DNA of 64,000 nucleotides from Gibbula magus. Its lineage: Eukaryota; Mollusca; Gastropoda; Trochida; Trochidae. Made by a program: the position numbers and the translations under genes. This document shows positions 1 through 11,849 of the stretch, one piece after another. Within the stretch, counting starts at the first letter, position 1, and every line of letters starts with the position of its first letter. Under the pieces are notes generated by a model. It searched no databases, had not been told where the DNA came from, and was given only the letters and a program-made list of their open reading frames with translations. The stretch is from positions 66,710,420 through 66,774,419 of the forward strand of contig OW388289.1 in NCBI GenBank assembly GCA_936450465.1. The letters run 5' to 3'.

Positions 1-1027
1 CACACATGCCTACGTATCATCAAGGAAACTATTTCACGCGTCAGCCGTACTGATGTCACACGACAAACATGCATTACGTATAATAGAACTACTCCATTCC
101 ACAAAGCTGTAAGAACAAGCATACATATTCTCAAAATTGTATTACACATTCCACATCAGCTAAACCCATGTTATACAACATGCTTAAATATGCTTACAAA
201 CTATGTCTGTCTTCCTCCACATCACCTTTACCATTACAACGTGCCATAAACGTTCACTCGTCTTATCACACTTCTTCATTCAAAGTCAGTATTCTCAATG
301 ACAATGACCTGTAACAACCGCCCGCATTAATACGGTCACATAAAGAGCATTCCCATTTAGCTATATTTCTATTATATAATTTTAATTGTCGTGATTTATA
401 TTTGCTTTGTTTTATGCACCGTCTCTCATAAATCGCTGTGCGATTGGTTGTATACAGTTTTAAGCAATGTTGTTTTGTATATATATTGTAAGAATTTATC
501 TGTATACAAGTGAGACGAAAATAAATAAATCTTCTTCTTCTTCTTCTTCCCAATGTAACCTGCCATCAATCGTACGTGCATTGTCGTACAAAACCTCAAT
601 AACCTTACCGATGTCAATCGACCTCAAGTTGCACTGATGTTATCAATACAACCTCAACATCAACTTGAATATGCATACGCATCATGAAATAGATCATCGC
701 ATTAGTCACACCGATGTCAGACTCCAAATTAAACATGCACTCGTAATATTGAACATTTCCATTACACTCCCAATGACACGTGACCTTCAGATTGTACCAC
801 ATAAAAACAGCTGTATCACACAACATCATTATTATATCACATGTAAACATTCACACGTATGATCAAAATCTTAATCTTCATTTCACATTAGCATTATAAG
901 TATAACACGACATAAACATGCACACATTTATAAACATACGTAAGACGCACCTGCGTTGGAAGAAACTTTACCAAAGTGCAAAACATTACCACAAAGTTGA
1001 ATACACTTACATACTGAACGCAGTTAT
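1..1027. other. No gene seen; AT-rich flank
   Basis: No supportable gene. The stretch is rich in ACA/CAT words such as repeated 'aacatgca' and 'cattaca', which gives it a vaguely repetitive look, but I could not fix a period. A short (TTC)n microsatellite lies at 530-549. Confidence 0.6.
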
Positions 1028-1211
1028 TAAAATCAATGAATCGGAACCATGCTCGCCACAGAAAGCGTAGACCTCGAATGAAGAGACAACTTCTTCAACC
1101 TTCTTTATAACCTCTGCCACGTGACCACACACGCACGTCCTTCCCGTGCATTGAATGCACCTGCCTGCGGTAGAAATTCTATGCTACCGTATTTACCATA
1201 AGTAAATTCAT
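1028..1211 (-). repeat. 184-bp perfect duplication, copy 1, exon-like content
   Basis: Identical by eye over 184 bp to 1891-2074 in the same orientation, 863 bp apart. It is GC-richer than its surroundings. On the minus strand a pyrimidine-containing tract ends in an AG at 1165-1166, and from about 1164 downward one frame stays open. That frame reads as Cys-rich peptide (RCIQCTGRTCVCGH, then a charged stretch of about 15 residues, then AFCGEHG) and stops near 1008. This could be a duplicated internal exon with intron flank, or part of an unnamed repeat. I do not recognise the peptide. Perfect identity including the non-coding flank implies a very young duplication or an assembly duplication. 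Confidence 0.7.
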
Positions 1212-1890
1212 TTATGTTCTAATTCGATTCTCTCAAACGAACATAAAATATTTACTTTCTAAAACATACTCATATAATGGGTAATGTCTACCGCAGCCTC
1301 GAAAATAAAAGAAAGGGCAAATAAATGACAGGGAAAAGACTGATTAAGAAACCGTAGTAATCATTTCTCCGTATCCGAAACTGATAATGTCACAATATTT
1401 CAACTTCAGCATACCTTCACCTTACGTTCAACAAATACAAATATACATAATCGACAATTCTTATCACTCCATTCATGAATGCAACTCATAGGTTTATATC
1501 ATGTACTAGCGACGTCGTATTACCGTAGTCTTCTTGGGTTTAGTGTGGCCAAAATTAACTTCCGGTAACAATAGTTGTCGAAATCGAAACAAGATTTACT
1601 TAACTTGTTTCCTGAAAAAGAACAAACAGAACTAGTCAAATGTCACCTGCTGATGTCGGGTGAAGTGACACATCGCAACCATGTGTCCACAAATCCAGAT
1701 TCTAGAAGTAGACTTGAAGGGACGGCCTCCGCACATTGTATCTTCTAAGGACTCGCACCTCACTACTGAATCATGTTTTGTGTTCACTGTCACCATCTAA
1801 ATTTATCTCCTTAAATTCTCGTAGAATCTAGTCATACGTTGATGCTATCATGACAGATAGCCATACAGTGAAGGATAAAAAGTCTCGTCG

Positions 1891-2074
1891 TAAAATCAAT
1901 GAATCGGAACCATGCTCGCCACAGAAAGCGTAGACCTCGAATGAAGAGACAACTTCTTCAACCTTCTTTATAACCTCTGCCACGTGACCACACACGCACG
2001 TCCTTCCCGTGCATTGAATGCACCTGCCTGCGGTAGAAATTCTATGCTACCGTATTTACCATAAGTAAATTCAT
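1891..2074 (-). repeat. 184-bp perfect duplication, copy 2
   Basis: Second copy of the segment at 1028-1211 with no difference I could find. Similarity stops at 'taaaatcaa' on the left and 'aaattcat' on the right. The Cys-rich minus-strand frame is preserved here too, but runs into different sequence after the repeat edge. The two copies are not LTRs of a small element: their left flanks share nine bases and the outer flanks show no target duplication. Confidence 0.7.
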
Positions 2075-2819
2075 ATAATGTCGCCGACAAGCTCATACAT
2101 TTACACCAGTTTAACTCGAAGTTTTCAAACAGTTATTTACCAGTTAACACTAATAGGATATATTAAATCTTAATTATAATAAAAAAAAAAGTATTCTCTA
2201 AATACAGAATGGTTCTTATCATCCGACATGCACTGTGTTTTTATTGACTAAAGTGTTGTATAAATAACCATAAATTAAATTAATTGTCTCTTGTTACAAT
2301 AACTACATGTCAATTTATAGAGAATAATATTATATCAATTGACGAACGTGCCTAATCATGCCACATTGCATAGCAAATGATATTGTTCCGTTGTGAGCAC
2401 ATGAAAGGCGACTTTACAACCAATTTGGGTCAATCGTCAAATACTGTATAAATTTACTATCGAAGTTTTAGCTCAGAAATAGGATCTTAAGCTGATTAAA
2501 TCAATTATATCCATGAGGACTTATTTGTATTACTCTCCTTAAATGATATACATCTTAATAGAGAACAATAACATTACCATACATGTGCCTTGAACATTGC
2601 GACAAAATGCCCTAAACTTGATATTAATTGTGATATTTGTTTCTGAATGAAATAATTATATGTTTAATTGGTCTGAAATTATAGATAAAATGTTATGATC
2701 TGTACATTATTGATTAAAGAAGAAATGGATAAGACCCTTGAGTATCGGTGAGGTCATTAGCGGACCACGCGTTTGTTTAGCCTTTCATCAAGCTGCTGTC
2801 ATATCTTAGATCCTGCTTA
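2075..2819. other. No gene seen
   Basis: AT-rich non-coding sequence with a poly-A run near 2181. I see no repeat or gene. Confidence 0.5.
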
Positions 2820-3137
2820 TCAGTCCAGAAACAACAATCCACTTGTAGAATTAATGCAACGCAAGAGATATTCACTCAAGTGATCTATCATCAGCATACA
2901 CCATGCTATATTGGAATCATATACTTCAGAATATTTGTATGAACAACATGCTTCATCAGTAGCCACTTCACCATATTTGTATATATAAAATGCGTCATTA
3001 GTAGCCAGTCCATCATAATCGGACATATCACATGCTTCATCAATAGCCACTTTTGTTAAGTCGGATATACCATCTGTCGTTCTGATAAAAAATAATAATC
3101 TAGACGTATTATTGAACACAGTGTCTTGTGTCAACAT
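2820..3137 (-). other. ORF with 42-bp in-frame repeats, unrecognised
   Basis: A 105-codon frame on the minus strand whose middle is a three-unit tandem repeat. The repeat marker 'catgcttcat' or its variant recurs at 2947, 2989 and 3031, an exact 42-bp (14-codon) period. The peptide units read KVAIDEACDMSDYD, GLATNDAFYIYKYG and EVATDEACCSYKYS. The period is a multiple of three and the units share chemistry, so this may be a fragment of a coding exon from a repeat protein. A minisatellite that happens to be open is equally possible. No domain is recognised and no splice sites are convincing. Confidence 0.3.
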
Positions 3138-3195
3138 TCTGGCAGAGTATTAATGATTTCACAAATGTACATACATGTGTAGGTGTTGATAGTTA

Positions 3196-3273
3196 TCAAG
3201 ATATACATCGCCGCTAATGGCTGCAATACTGCCGAAGCGGCGTTAAACAATAACTCACTCACTCAAGATATAC
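3196..3273 (+). mobile_element. 5'-truncated SINE-like insertion with TSD
   Basis: An 11-bp target-site duplication (TCAAGATATAC at 3196-3206 and 3263-3273) encloses a 56-bp insert. The insert contains GCCGAAGCGGCGTTAAACAA and ends in an ACTC repeat. Two further insertions of the same 3' end lie at 30731-30791 and 31404-31552, each with its own target duplication and a different 5' truncation point. That pattern defines the ACTC tail as the 3' end of a LINE-mobilised retroposon. The tail is one I know as abundant in Haliotis sequences (from memory). Confidence 0.8.
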
Positions 3274-4617
3274 GCGGTCCAGTTAATATTCGCAATGTCA
3301 CTGACATCAAACCACTTTACTTTTTGTCCTGACATGCAATGCAAAGCTGAGTATAAGATAGACCAATACTTCTTGAAATTTAACGAACGTCATAACTATG
3401 TATACGGTCATTTACTGCCTACGATCACGCATAACGAGTATGAAACTCAGTTGAGTGCCGGAAATTCAGTGAACAAAGTCTAAAATTATCGACGTCATCC
3501 TAGCCTAATCATTAATCATGAAATGTCTTTGAAACTGTTAGTCAGTGCTTGTTTTTGTCGATTTCCCTCTTGACGCATAGTACACGATTAACATTTCATG
3601 TATACAAATGTAAAACATTTTAATTTTTTTTTAATTTCAGTAAACATATTTGTATTATCTTAGAGAATTGCCTGACGTAGAAAGTAGTGAGGGCACACAA
3701 TGTTTCACACATCTCTTCCTGGTAAAATATACTTTCGATGCATGTTCTAGCTAGTTAAAACAAAGAGTTTGCATCACGGCAGAAATAGTAATTTCGATTT
3801 GTCAGAAGATTGTGTGCGTATACTAACAAGACCTCACAACAGGTGTCCAGCATTCCGATTGTGATTTGGCTATCGTTCTGGTATGACATTTGAACATGTA
3901 ATAATGACAAAAGCAAAGACAAACTGCAACACGAGTTATTTTCAACGCACGGGTAAAAAAACGGTTACGAGGTGAAAAAGAATTATGCTCACTTCATATC
4001 CCTCATTGCACAGTTATTTGTGATCATAACCAAACAATATTGATATTCTTGCATGTATGTCTTAATTACAAGTTTATTCACGTTATTCTAGGACTCATAA
4101 CATACTTACTATTTCAACAATGCAATTACAAATGAAATGATCCACACAACTTACAATGTATATTTAGACAAATTTACAGAAGTAAGGGAATTGATGTAAA
4201 TGTAGTATCTATATAGCTATTTCCCAAATTGGAAGGGAACAGTAGGCAAGGGTAAAATTATGTAAGTCAAGTTCAACTTTAACAACAAATTAACATACAT
4301 CATCTTATCTCTCACACACCATATGTCCTCCATTTATTTAAGCATTAACATATTATATGTGTCAGCTTATGATGGGGAAGCGCTTATGCAGATACTGTCT
4401 TTAATTTGATAACCATCTTATGTTGTACAACCTCAGTATAACATGAACTTAACTTTGCCTTTGCCATAACCTTGGTCCTCTAAACAGTGGCACATAACGC
4501 TTTTTCTTTTCGATGGTTGATAAAGCTGTATTCCCAATTGGTTCCTTCTGAATCAATAAAAAACATATTTTCTATAACAAATGTACATTGTTCGGGTAAG
4601 TCTGGCCAGTCAAATTC
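3274..4617. other. No gene seen
   Basis: AT-rich non-coding DNA. The ORF-like stretch at 3295-3483 has no recognisable feature. I see no further repeat. Confidence 0.5.
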
Positions 4618-4667
4618 CCTTCGAGTGGCCATTTTAATGCGTTCACATTAAAATGGCCGCTCGAAGG
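4618..4667. repeat. 50-bp near-perfect hairpin
   Basis: Arms CCTTCGAG-T-GGCCATTTTAATG and its complement, with a single mismatch, close a 6-base loop 'cgttca'. It is a compact foldback with a strong predicted stem and sits in otherwise featureless DNA. It could be the remains of a small inverted-repeat transposon whose interior was lost. No transcript evidence can be drawn from the sequence. Confidence 0.65.
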
Positions 4668-4843
4668 TACGTAGTTCAAGTGATCTGGCTGATATATAGA
4701 TAACTAGACAATCAAAGTAGAGTTTTAAATATAGTACCATTATAGAATGGTCAACCATCTTGCTATCTGAATTAAAAATTCACATGACACCTACAAATCT
4801 ACCTACAAATATACCTACAAATCTACCTCTCACACTGTGGGAC

Positions 4844-4904
4844 TTTTTTCTTTCAATACGGATAACCGTTTTCTATAGATACGGCTTGTCGGGTCATGTA
4901 ATGA
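4844..4904 (+). repeat. Dispersed 61-bp repeat, copy 1
   Basis: Shares the words CCGTTTTCTAT, GATAC and TCGGGTC-TGTAATGA with 8167-8227 in the same orientation. The family is unknown. A short run of 'ctacaaat' repeats lies just upstream at about 4791-4830. Confidence 0.6.
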
Positions 4905-5730
4905 GGGTTTGATTTATGATTGTTGCTTCGCAATTTGCTTTCTACTGTGACACGACAAGTGTGCAATGTTATACATCGAACTTCATTGCAGTACAAAGCA
5001 ACTAGTATTGGCTACTTTCAGCCAGGATAGCGGGTGTCATAGCAATATCTAGACCCAATCGTATAGTTGGCTTTCTTTTCTCCACAATAAATACCATCGG
5101 TAGGTAAGTGAAATCTGAAATTACCTCCCCATTATGAAATTACCTCTTTCATACCATTAGCATATTTTGTATCAGAGAAGCATTACATGTACCAGAATAA
5201 GTTATCGTTTTAATATTCTTATTTGACTGTATTTTGCCATTTATCGAGGATTCCAACGGCAAGTAAAGTTACATGTCTATACAACAGCTGCAAATGTCAG
5301 AATCGTTGATGACATCTCTTATCTCTGACAAATGGTTTGAGGACTCAAAATCAATTTCACCGAAATAGGTTTTACAAAATTTGGCTTAGGTTGTGTCAAA
5401 CAATTTCTCAAAAATATGCCACATATTGTTTAAGAGTCATCGTCTAGTTATCGTTTAGGACAACGTTAATCATTATAAGAAGCATGATACTCATTTAAGT
5501 TTTAGATGTTATTTTATCATTTTCTGTTATCAGACACAAACGTTCATGAGCGATTCGAAAAGCAACACGTTATGATACCAATATGGAGTATAGAAAATAG
5601 TGTTATTAACATTTCTGAATCCATTGATTAAACATAAAATAAGGTTGATTGAATGGTGAGGAGTATCAACCAGAATATGCAATTATCTATGTTTCAAGGG
5701 CATTTTCAAATGTAATAATATATTACGAAA
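4905..5730. other. No gene seen
   Basis: AT-rich non-coding sequence without a repeat or gene I can name. Confidence 0.5.
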
Positions 5731-5812
5731 AGATGGTTGTGTGGATAACAATCGTTTTACTGTGACGATGTAAGACGTTTCGGAATATATGACTACTCCA
5801 CCATCATTCCAC
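5731..5812 (-). mobile_element. Penelope-like element terminus, degenerate
   Basis: Resembles the left end of the element at 11801-12524: both contain 'tggataacaa', then a spacer, then GACGTTTCGGA and an 'actcc' arm. On the minus strand this gives a TGATGG...GGAG...TCC-GAAACGTC arrangement, a decayed version of the hammerhead-like motif described at 11850-11890. No coding part is attached. The short fragment makes family assignment tentative. Confidence 0.45.
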
Positions 5813-6777
5813 CTAAAGACGGGCTAATCATATACTCCTAAACCTCGTTTATATTCACAATATAGAAGTTGAGATCCAGAACATCTTGTTTTCTTATCTA
5901 TGGCGTAGTGTCTCTCGGGGGAAAGTGAAATCTTTAAAAAAGGCTTTGAAACTTTTGAAACTCGCAAAAAGTCCATCTTTATGTATAATATGTTTGACAT
6001 GATGAGCTTAGACGTTCCGGAAATTGGCACATAGAGAAACAGAAGGGATTTTACAGTTATAAATTGGATAATTCATCTAATCTTTTTAAATGCATATACA
6101 AAAACATCATCCATTTCTGATATTCACTGCGATGGGTGTATTGCCGTTTAATAATGAGTATGCTAGTCAAGACGTCGAAAGCCATACATAATTTATTAGC
6201 TTTCGTCGAAAAACACCAAACGGTATATTTACATGTACGTTCATAGTTCAAAACTAATTTGATAGGTAATAGATGTTATAGATTTTAAAGCACTAAAGTG
6301 GTCTAATATATAATTAGAGTACAAACAATACAAACGTCCTTAGGAGTATCCGTAAATCATACAATGTATTGTAGTTAACTAATATAGAACGTGTAGGAGG
6401 GTTAGTTTATTATATTACACCATAGGAAATCTGCCTCTGTTAGGTAATAGAAAACCATGTTAACAGTATGCAGCCAAGTGATCAGATTCCTTCGACTTTG
6501 TCGACAGCACAGATGAATCACAACACTGACGAATAAGGAACTTATCTATGTCTGACTTTGATTATACGTACATGTACATGCATTAATGCAATATAATGGA
6601 CTGTATACAAGTTGTCCCGACTTAATAAAACCCTCCATTTGAATAAGAGGCGGATACTGATAAAGGCACAAAATGAAGGATTAGTTAATAATTACACTTT
6701 ATCACCGTTATAGTTGTAAATAACCGAGGCAAAATCTTCAATACGAGCACATGTACATGTAGGAATGGTGAAACATC
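5813..6777. other. No gene seen
   Basis: AT-rich. Two short minus-strand open stretches (5824-6030, 6057-6251) lack any recognisable domain and look like chance frames. Confidence 0.45.
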
Positions 6778-6780
6778 CCT

Positions 6781-6830
6781 AGATTGTTCGAACAATCTGC
6801 AGATTATGAGCTCACAATCTGCAGATTGTG
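6781..6830. repeat. Cluster of perfect palindromes
   Basis: Two perfect 18-bp palindromes, AGATTGTTCGAACAATCT (6781-6798) and CACAATCTGCAGATTGTG (6813-6830), share the half-site AATCTGCAGATT, which also occurs at 6794-6805. A GAGCTC palindrome lies between. This is unusually dense dyad symmetry in 50 bp. It could be a degenerate inverted repeat or multimeric binding sites; function is unknown. Confidence 0.6.
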
Positions 6831-7716
6831 ATGATTCCTAGATTCCATGGAACATACACACGTCATGTTTGTCTAACACCCATTGTTTCAGAGCGACGTT
6901 CCGTATTCCTTCGTCTGTGATGTCATAAAACAATTGTCAGTTATGTTATTGTAGCTCGTCGTGATAGTGGACCGACTCCTAGTCCTGTTTTATACAGTGA
7001 TGCATGGAATGTAACATCAGAAGAATATTCTCTGTTGAACTGTAAGCGTAAAATATCATGAAAATTATAAAACCTATCTTGATAATAAATAATCAGGAAG
7101 ACAGTCTGTCTGCTGCGAGAACACGTTAAGTTTGCAAATATGGCTTAATCTTGAATGAAATGGTCTTTAATGACATATTATAACATTTTTTATATTTATG
7201 GTTGTGTATTATTTTATGATTTTCACGGGGTAAGGTAAAACTGACGTTTCAAATTGAAGAGACGAAGTGTTACTAAATTAGCCATTATATTACTTATGTG
7301 ATTTCAGAGATATACATGTAAACTAATTGTGTTCCTGTTTCAACTACCTTATAAAACTGAACAGTAGTTGAACTGTTGGACCAACAGATGTAAATAATGA
7401 TACAAAATCAATCTTCTGACACACAGTAAAGCAGGAAATGATTCAACATTAAACATAAAAGTAACCTGGCGCCAAGAAACCTAGAATAATATAATTAAGA
7501 GACTAAAATTTTATAACATCAATGACTTTTACATGATCAACTGTTACATGATGTATTATGTTTCAACTGACCTTCTGTAAGAGATATATGTACATGTATG
7601 GTTTCCATAGACATGTGCTCTATAACAGTCGAAACACGCACAGTTTACGCTTCATCTCAATCTTGTGTGGATTAAGTCGTGTATTATCTGTGTCAAATAC
7701 ATACAACATGTATTCC

Positions 7717-7751
<35 letters not shown>

Positions 7752-8166
7752 TATATATATATGAGATGAGAACGGTGCCAAAAGGTGCTGATTAATTCTC
7801 TCTATTTAAAAGAAATAAAATTCGTCAGCCATAGGATACATCCTACCAGTAGAACTGAAGTTGTTGGCACAGACATGAACTTGCCAATAAAGCACCGGTG
7901 ATAAACATTGCACGTCATTAGCTGTAAATAGTTATGGTATGGTAAATGGTTATCAACATGCTTTTAATTTGCAGAGTGCCTGTTCCATAATGAATCTCGT
8001 CTGTCTGCATGGAATGCATTGCTCGTAGCTACACTGCATGTATGGGTTAAAGTCTGCTTAATAATGTTCCATGTCCAAATTTATTACATCAAACTTGTCA
8101 TTAAATATTGTTGAGTGGTGGTGCCATTCTTATTATTTCCGAAGCTTGTCACTTTGGCCTCGCACA
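6831..8166. other. No gene seen; (TA)n at 7719-7762
   Basis: AT-rich DNA with an interrupted TA dinucleotide microsatellite at 7719-7762. No gene is supported. Confidence 0.6.
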
Positions 8167-8227
8167 ATTTTCTTCGATGACGGATTACCCGTTTTCTATT
8201 GATACAGCCTATCGGGTCGTGTAATGA
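8167..8227 (+). repeat. Dispersed 61-bp repeat, copy 2
   Basis: Diverged partner of 4844-4904 in the same orientation. The best conserved parts are CCGTTTTCTAT and TCGGGTC-TGTAATGA. Nothing coding. Confidence 0.6.
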
Positions 8228-9090
8228 CTTGTTTTACCCAATAACGCAGCAATATATTGTGTAAACATTTATACTACATTGTAAATGGCGAATTTGAGAA
8301 AACCTAATATCTAGAAACGCGCTACAGCGCTTTTAAATGATTATATATTGCCATGTTTCAGTGTTACACTATCAATTTGAATATTATATTATATTATATC
8401 ATTTACATAGCGATGGATTGAGTTGACTGCTGTCATTAGCTTGAGGGTTTGTCAGTTCATATTATTAGCTGGAGATTTGAGATTAATTATCTTATCAGAT
8501 ATTATTATTTTCAGAAATCTTATCTAGAGCTACATTGTACTCTTATTAATCAGGACTGATAATGGTAATAGTTTCCGATTCAAGATTTACTCACCTCTCA
8601 CCTGTGCTGAGGATATATAATCTTGTTCAACTCATTACTTCTTACATGTCATCAACGGCTAATTAATCATGATTTTTTCAATCTATGCATGGTTACCTCA
8701 TTCTCTTCCAGCATAGGTTACTCGACTCAAATATAAGATTATAACCTCTCTTGCACATCTCTCTGACCACATTTCACGATTCTCCAAAAACTCCCCTGGC
8801 GATGATAATTAACAACATTGAGAACTCCTTTTTCATCCATTCATGCAAACGTCGTTTTACATCTGCGACTAACTTTTTTTCTTTCTTCTAAGAGATATAA
8901 ATGTGTTCGTCGCACAGATAAAAGCAACTCTGGCCAATTCGGCATTTACGGAAACAGGCCGTTTGAAGCAACTGACCTGTGATGTAACCAATCAGGACTC
9001 TCTATTCTCAGCCCAGAAAGTGTTCGATATGCAAAGAGGTTAGGTAGGAACTGTTGAGTGGAGTAACCACTAATAGGAGAGAAAGCAGTT
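8228..9090. other. No gene seen
   Basis: AT-rich non-coding sequence. A palindromic 'gcgctacagcgc' at about 8318 resembles a transposon end but has no partner. Confidence 0.45.
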
Positions 9091-9202
9091 TCTGTTGATC
9101 TTCATAATGGCGTATTTAGCCACTCATGAAAACGGACTCAAGACCCCCGAGGACATACTGAAGTACAGTCATATCAAGATGCATCAATGTCAAGCTCCAG
9201 TA
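9091..9202 (+). repeat. Dispersed 112-bp repeat, copy 1, with small ORF
   Basis: About 92% similar by eye to 31081-31194, same orientation. An ATG at 9107 inside the repeat opens a 48-codon frame to a TAA at 9251-9253. The peptide starts MAYLATHENGLKTPEDILKY. In the other copy a 2-bp insertion after 'gccactc' breaks this frame. Similarity ends at CCA|GTA in both copies, which could mark a splice donor, but the upstream edges lack acceptor signals. I do not recognise the peptide; it may be an exon and its pseudogene or simply a repeat. Confidence 0.5.
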
Positions 9203-9370
9203 ATGAAGTCGATACTCTACACAAACCAGCCCTGCGATTTTCGTCATCTTTAAATCAAATTAGTCGCCCCTTTCAGTTCATTTGTCCACATCAGCGGTAT
9301 GTCTCGTCTAGCAGGGTTATGAAGAATAAGATGTGTACACGTGTCTTGTCTGAATTACTTTATCTGAACT

Positions 9371-10400
9371 GAACTTTATTCAAGAACTCAGGCTGCAAAC
9401 AGCAGCATAAGAGGTACATAAACATATATACATTGATACAATATACAATATAATAGGTATGTACAGCTGGTATAAAGGTACATATGATTATAAAAGCTAT
9501 TTCTTGAACAAAGACATAATGATTTTACCAAAATTTTAGAGTTTTCTTAAAGTTCCTAGCTTAGTAGAATTAAATAAAATATTCATTTTGTACATATTTG
9601 GCCTATTGTAATAAAATTTGTGAATATACTTTTCTCTTTCTGATTGTAATATAGGACAAACAAATAAATAATGAAATTCGTCCCCAAGATCGTTTAAATT
9701 ACAAAGAGTACATTTTCTTTCATGAACTGGGATATTTTTCCATCTACCGGTCTCGATTGGCAGAAAGTGATTAACTGTTCGAAATCTTAACAAGTTATTG
9801 TAATTAAAAAAATGTAGGTATTGTTCAAACTGGTGAGATGGATTTTTGAAGATATTGTATATAGTTGCTTTGGAAGAATTTTCAATTGTTACTAACCAAT
9901 TTTGCTGAAAAATATATTTTAATTTGCTTTTAACTATAGATTTTAGCCAAATGGTACTTTTGAAATTTTGAGATTTCCAAACAAAACTCAGTCCAAGATC
10001 ATCAAAAATTCGTTTGATATAACATATCCATTTGTGTGAACATTTGCAAAAGACATCAACATAAAGTGAAATGGACAATACTGACCGATCCATGTGAGGT
10101 AGCATTATATTAGACTGATGTTCAATGATGATATCAACTGTGTCGTTATCACTGCTGTATCCGAATATAGTAAGGAATGTGCTCTTTATTGTATTTTACC
10201 GATAACATATGACAGGTACTGCATCATTAACTTACTATCTTTCAAAAGGAAAATAATCTTAATAGATAAAACATCTGTCATTATCCTACACGTTATTTTA
10301 CTTTGAAGTTAAACACACCTGAACTATGCGATGAAAATTCCATGTTTCGTTGTAATCCGACGATAAAACATGAATAATTGCATTAAAACATAAAACCTAT
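9371..10400 (-). mobile_element. LINE remnant, 3' part (minus strand)
   Basis: The 3' half of a non-LTR retrotransposon. The 3' end is near 9371 with an AATAAAG signal on the minus strand (seen as CTTTATT at 9374). The open frame 9536-10105 carries 189 residues of the region downstream of the reverse transcriptase. It has the block RTVNHFLPIETGRW at about residues 109-122 followed by a CCHC knuckle: C132-x2-C135-x9-H145-x4-C150, ending DEFHYLFVCP. This module is common at the C-terminus of L1/Tx1-like LINEs in aquatic invertebrates, as I recall. The 5' edge is approximate. Sequence at 10050-10400 is paralogous to 28058-28400. The reverse transcriptase itself is missing, so it is dead. Confidence 0.75.
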
Positions 10401-11288
10401 GAGTTATCTGCTGATGTCGTTACGTTCTATGTTTTTTCTACGATTTACATGCCAATCGTCTGTCGTCCTCGAACTTTACCTATAAATGTTGAGCGTTAAA
10501 ATGATCTTTATTGCAAACTATGTGATGCTTGCGGCTACTCTATTTCTTAAAAAAGGTTTATTGTATAAACAAACGTTATCGTTTGCAATTCCTCAGGTAA
10601 AACCATCTGCAGCCAACAACTTTTGTATGGTTAGATACACATTGCAAGAATTGCAGTGTCTCTAACATACATAAGACTGTCAGTGCTTTTAAGCTTTCCC
10701 CCATATAGTGTCAATACCGATTTCATCTTCGATGAGTTGTACAATGAGGCTTAAAATGAAAGCTAGCGTACTTAACTTTCCTGTCCCCCAACAGTGATGT
10801 AGATGTTCAGATAGAAAACCTCTAAATTGCTATTTTCAAGGTTACCAAGTGGTGTCGGTTAAGAATGCATTTTACTTATATTTGTATTGCAATGATTTTT
10901 ACAGAACTTTAATTTGGTGAGACACATGGGAATGGCATATAATTTGCTATTGCATTTGACTTAGATTGTGTTGTAAGTGTAATGCAAGCGATTTCTTTCA
11001 TTATCATTTAAAAAGACAATTGTGGCCTGAACTTGAATCTGAGTAAAACATCCGTGATATGAATGTGTAACCTTTATTTATTAATGATATGAATATACAC
11101 GACTAGAGAATATTGATATTTCATTTGATTGATTCTAACATGATGCTATTCCATAAATGCCTCAATGAATAACGTTATAATCCTGTTTCAAATCTAATAA
11201 GAATGCAGTGGTTAGATTGTTGCATGCATAAACATCCTCTTTGTATAGCTCTTTTGTGTTCACTGTAGGAACCCAGTGTCATGGATAA
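10401..11288. other. No gene seen
   Basis: AT-rich non-coding DNA; no repeat or gene recognised. Confidence 0.5.
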
Positions 11289-11556
11289 TCTTCATTTTTG
11301 AAGCAAAGTGTCCGTCGAGTAATATATTAGTAGGTTTTTGTGGTCCCAGGTGTTTTATGGGTTATCCTATACTGGACACCTAGCCAATGTGTCTTGGTGT
11401 TACAATTATAACACATGAAAAGTCTTCATTTTTGAAGCAAAGTGTCCTTCGAGTAATATATTAGAAGGTTTTTGTGGTCCCAGGTGTTTTATGGGTTATC
11501 CTATACTGGACACCTAGCCAATGTGTCCTGGTGTTACTGTTGTAACACATGAGATT
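11289..11556 (+). repeat. Two tandem 134-bp units
   Basis: The unit beginning TCTTCATTTTTGAAGC at 11289 recurs at 11423 with a 134-bp period and only scattered differences. Each unit contains two small dyads: CTTCATTTTTGAAG near its start and GTGTTACA...TGTAACAC-like sequence near its end. Only two copies are present. It may be a local duplication or a slice of a satellite. Confidence 0.75.
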
Positions 11557-11849
11557 CCTTTTGTCTAATGTCCAATCTAAGCTACTTTACTTAAGAACTT
11601 TGAAAACGCATAGAAGTGTTTTAGCATACTTTTTAAACAAACACTCATCATACCTTAATGCAGTATCTAACGTTTGTTATGCTTGTTAAAAAAGGTGGTT
11701 AGGCACAGTGCCCGAGTCCATTATTCATTTCATGTTTTAGGAAGTACAGTTGAGGCAATGGCATCGATGGTAGAACAACGATTTGACACAATATCATGAT
11801 TAAGAACAGGAAGATTTTCTGGATAACAACTTCTTTAATGTGAAAATAC

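Noticed and set aside
1028..2074. Copies of 184 bp as LTRs of a small TRIM-type element (start TG, end CA)
   Set aside because: The identity extends nine bases beyond the would-be left LTR edge in both copies, and there is no 4-6 bp target duplication outside.
8300..8335. Second end of a TTAA MITE (GCTACAGCGCTTTTAA resembles the 24.05-kb end)
   Set aside because: No matching inverted partner or left TTAA was found within about 1 kb.
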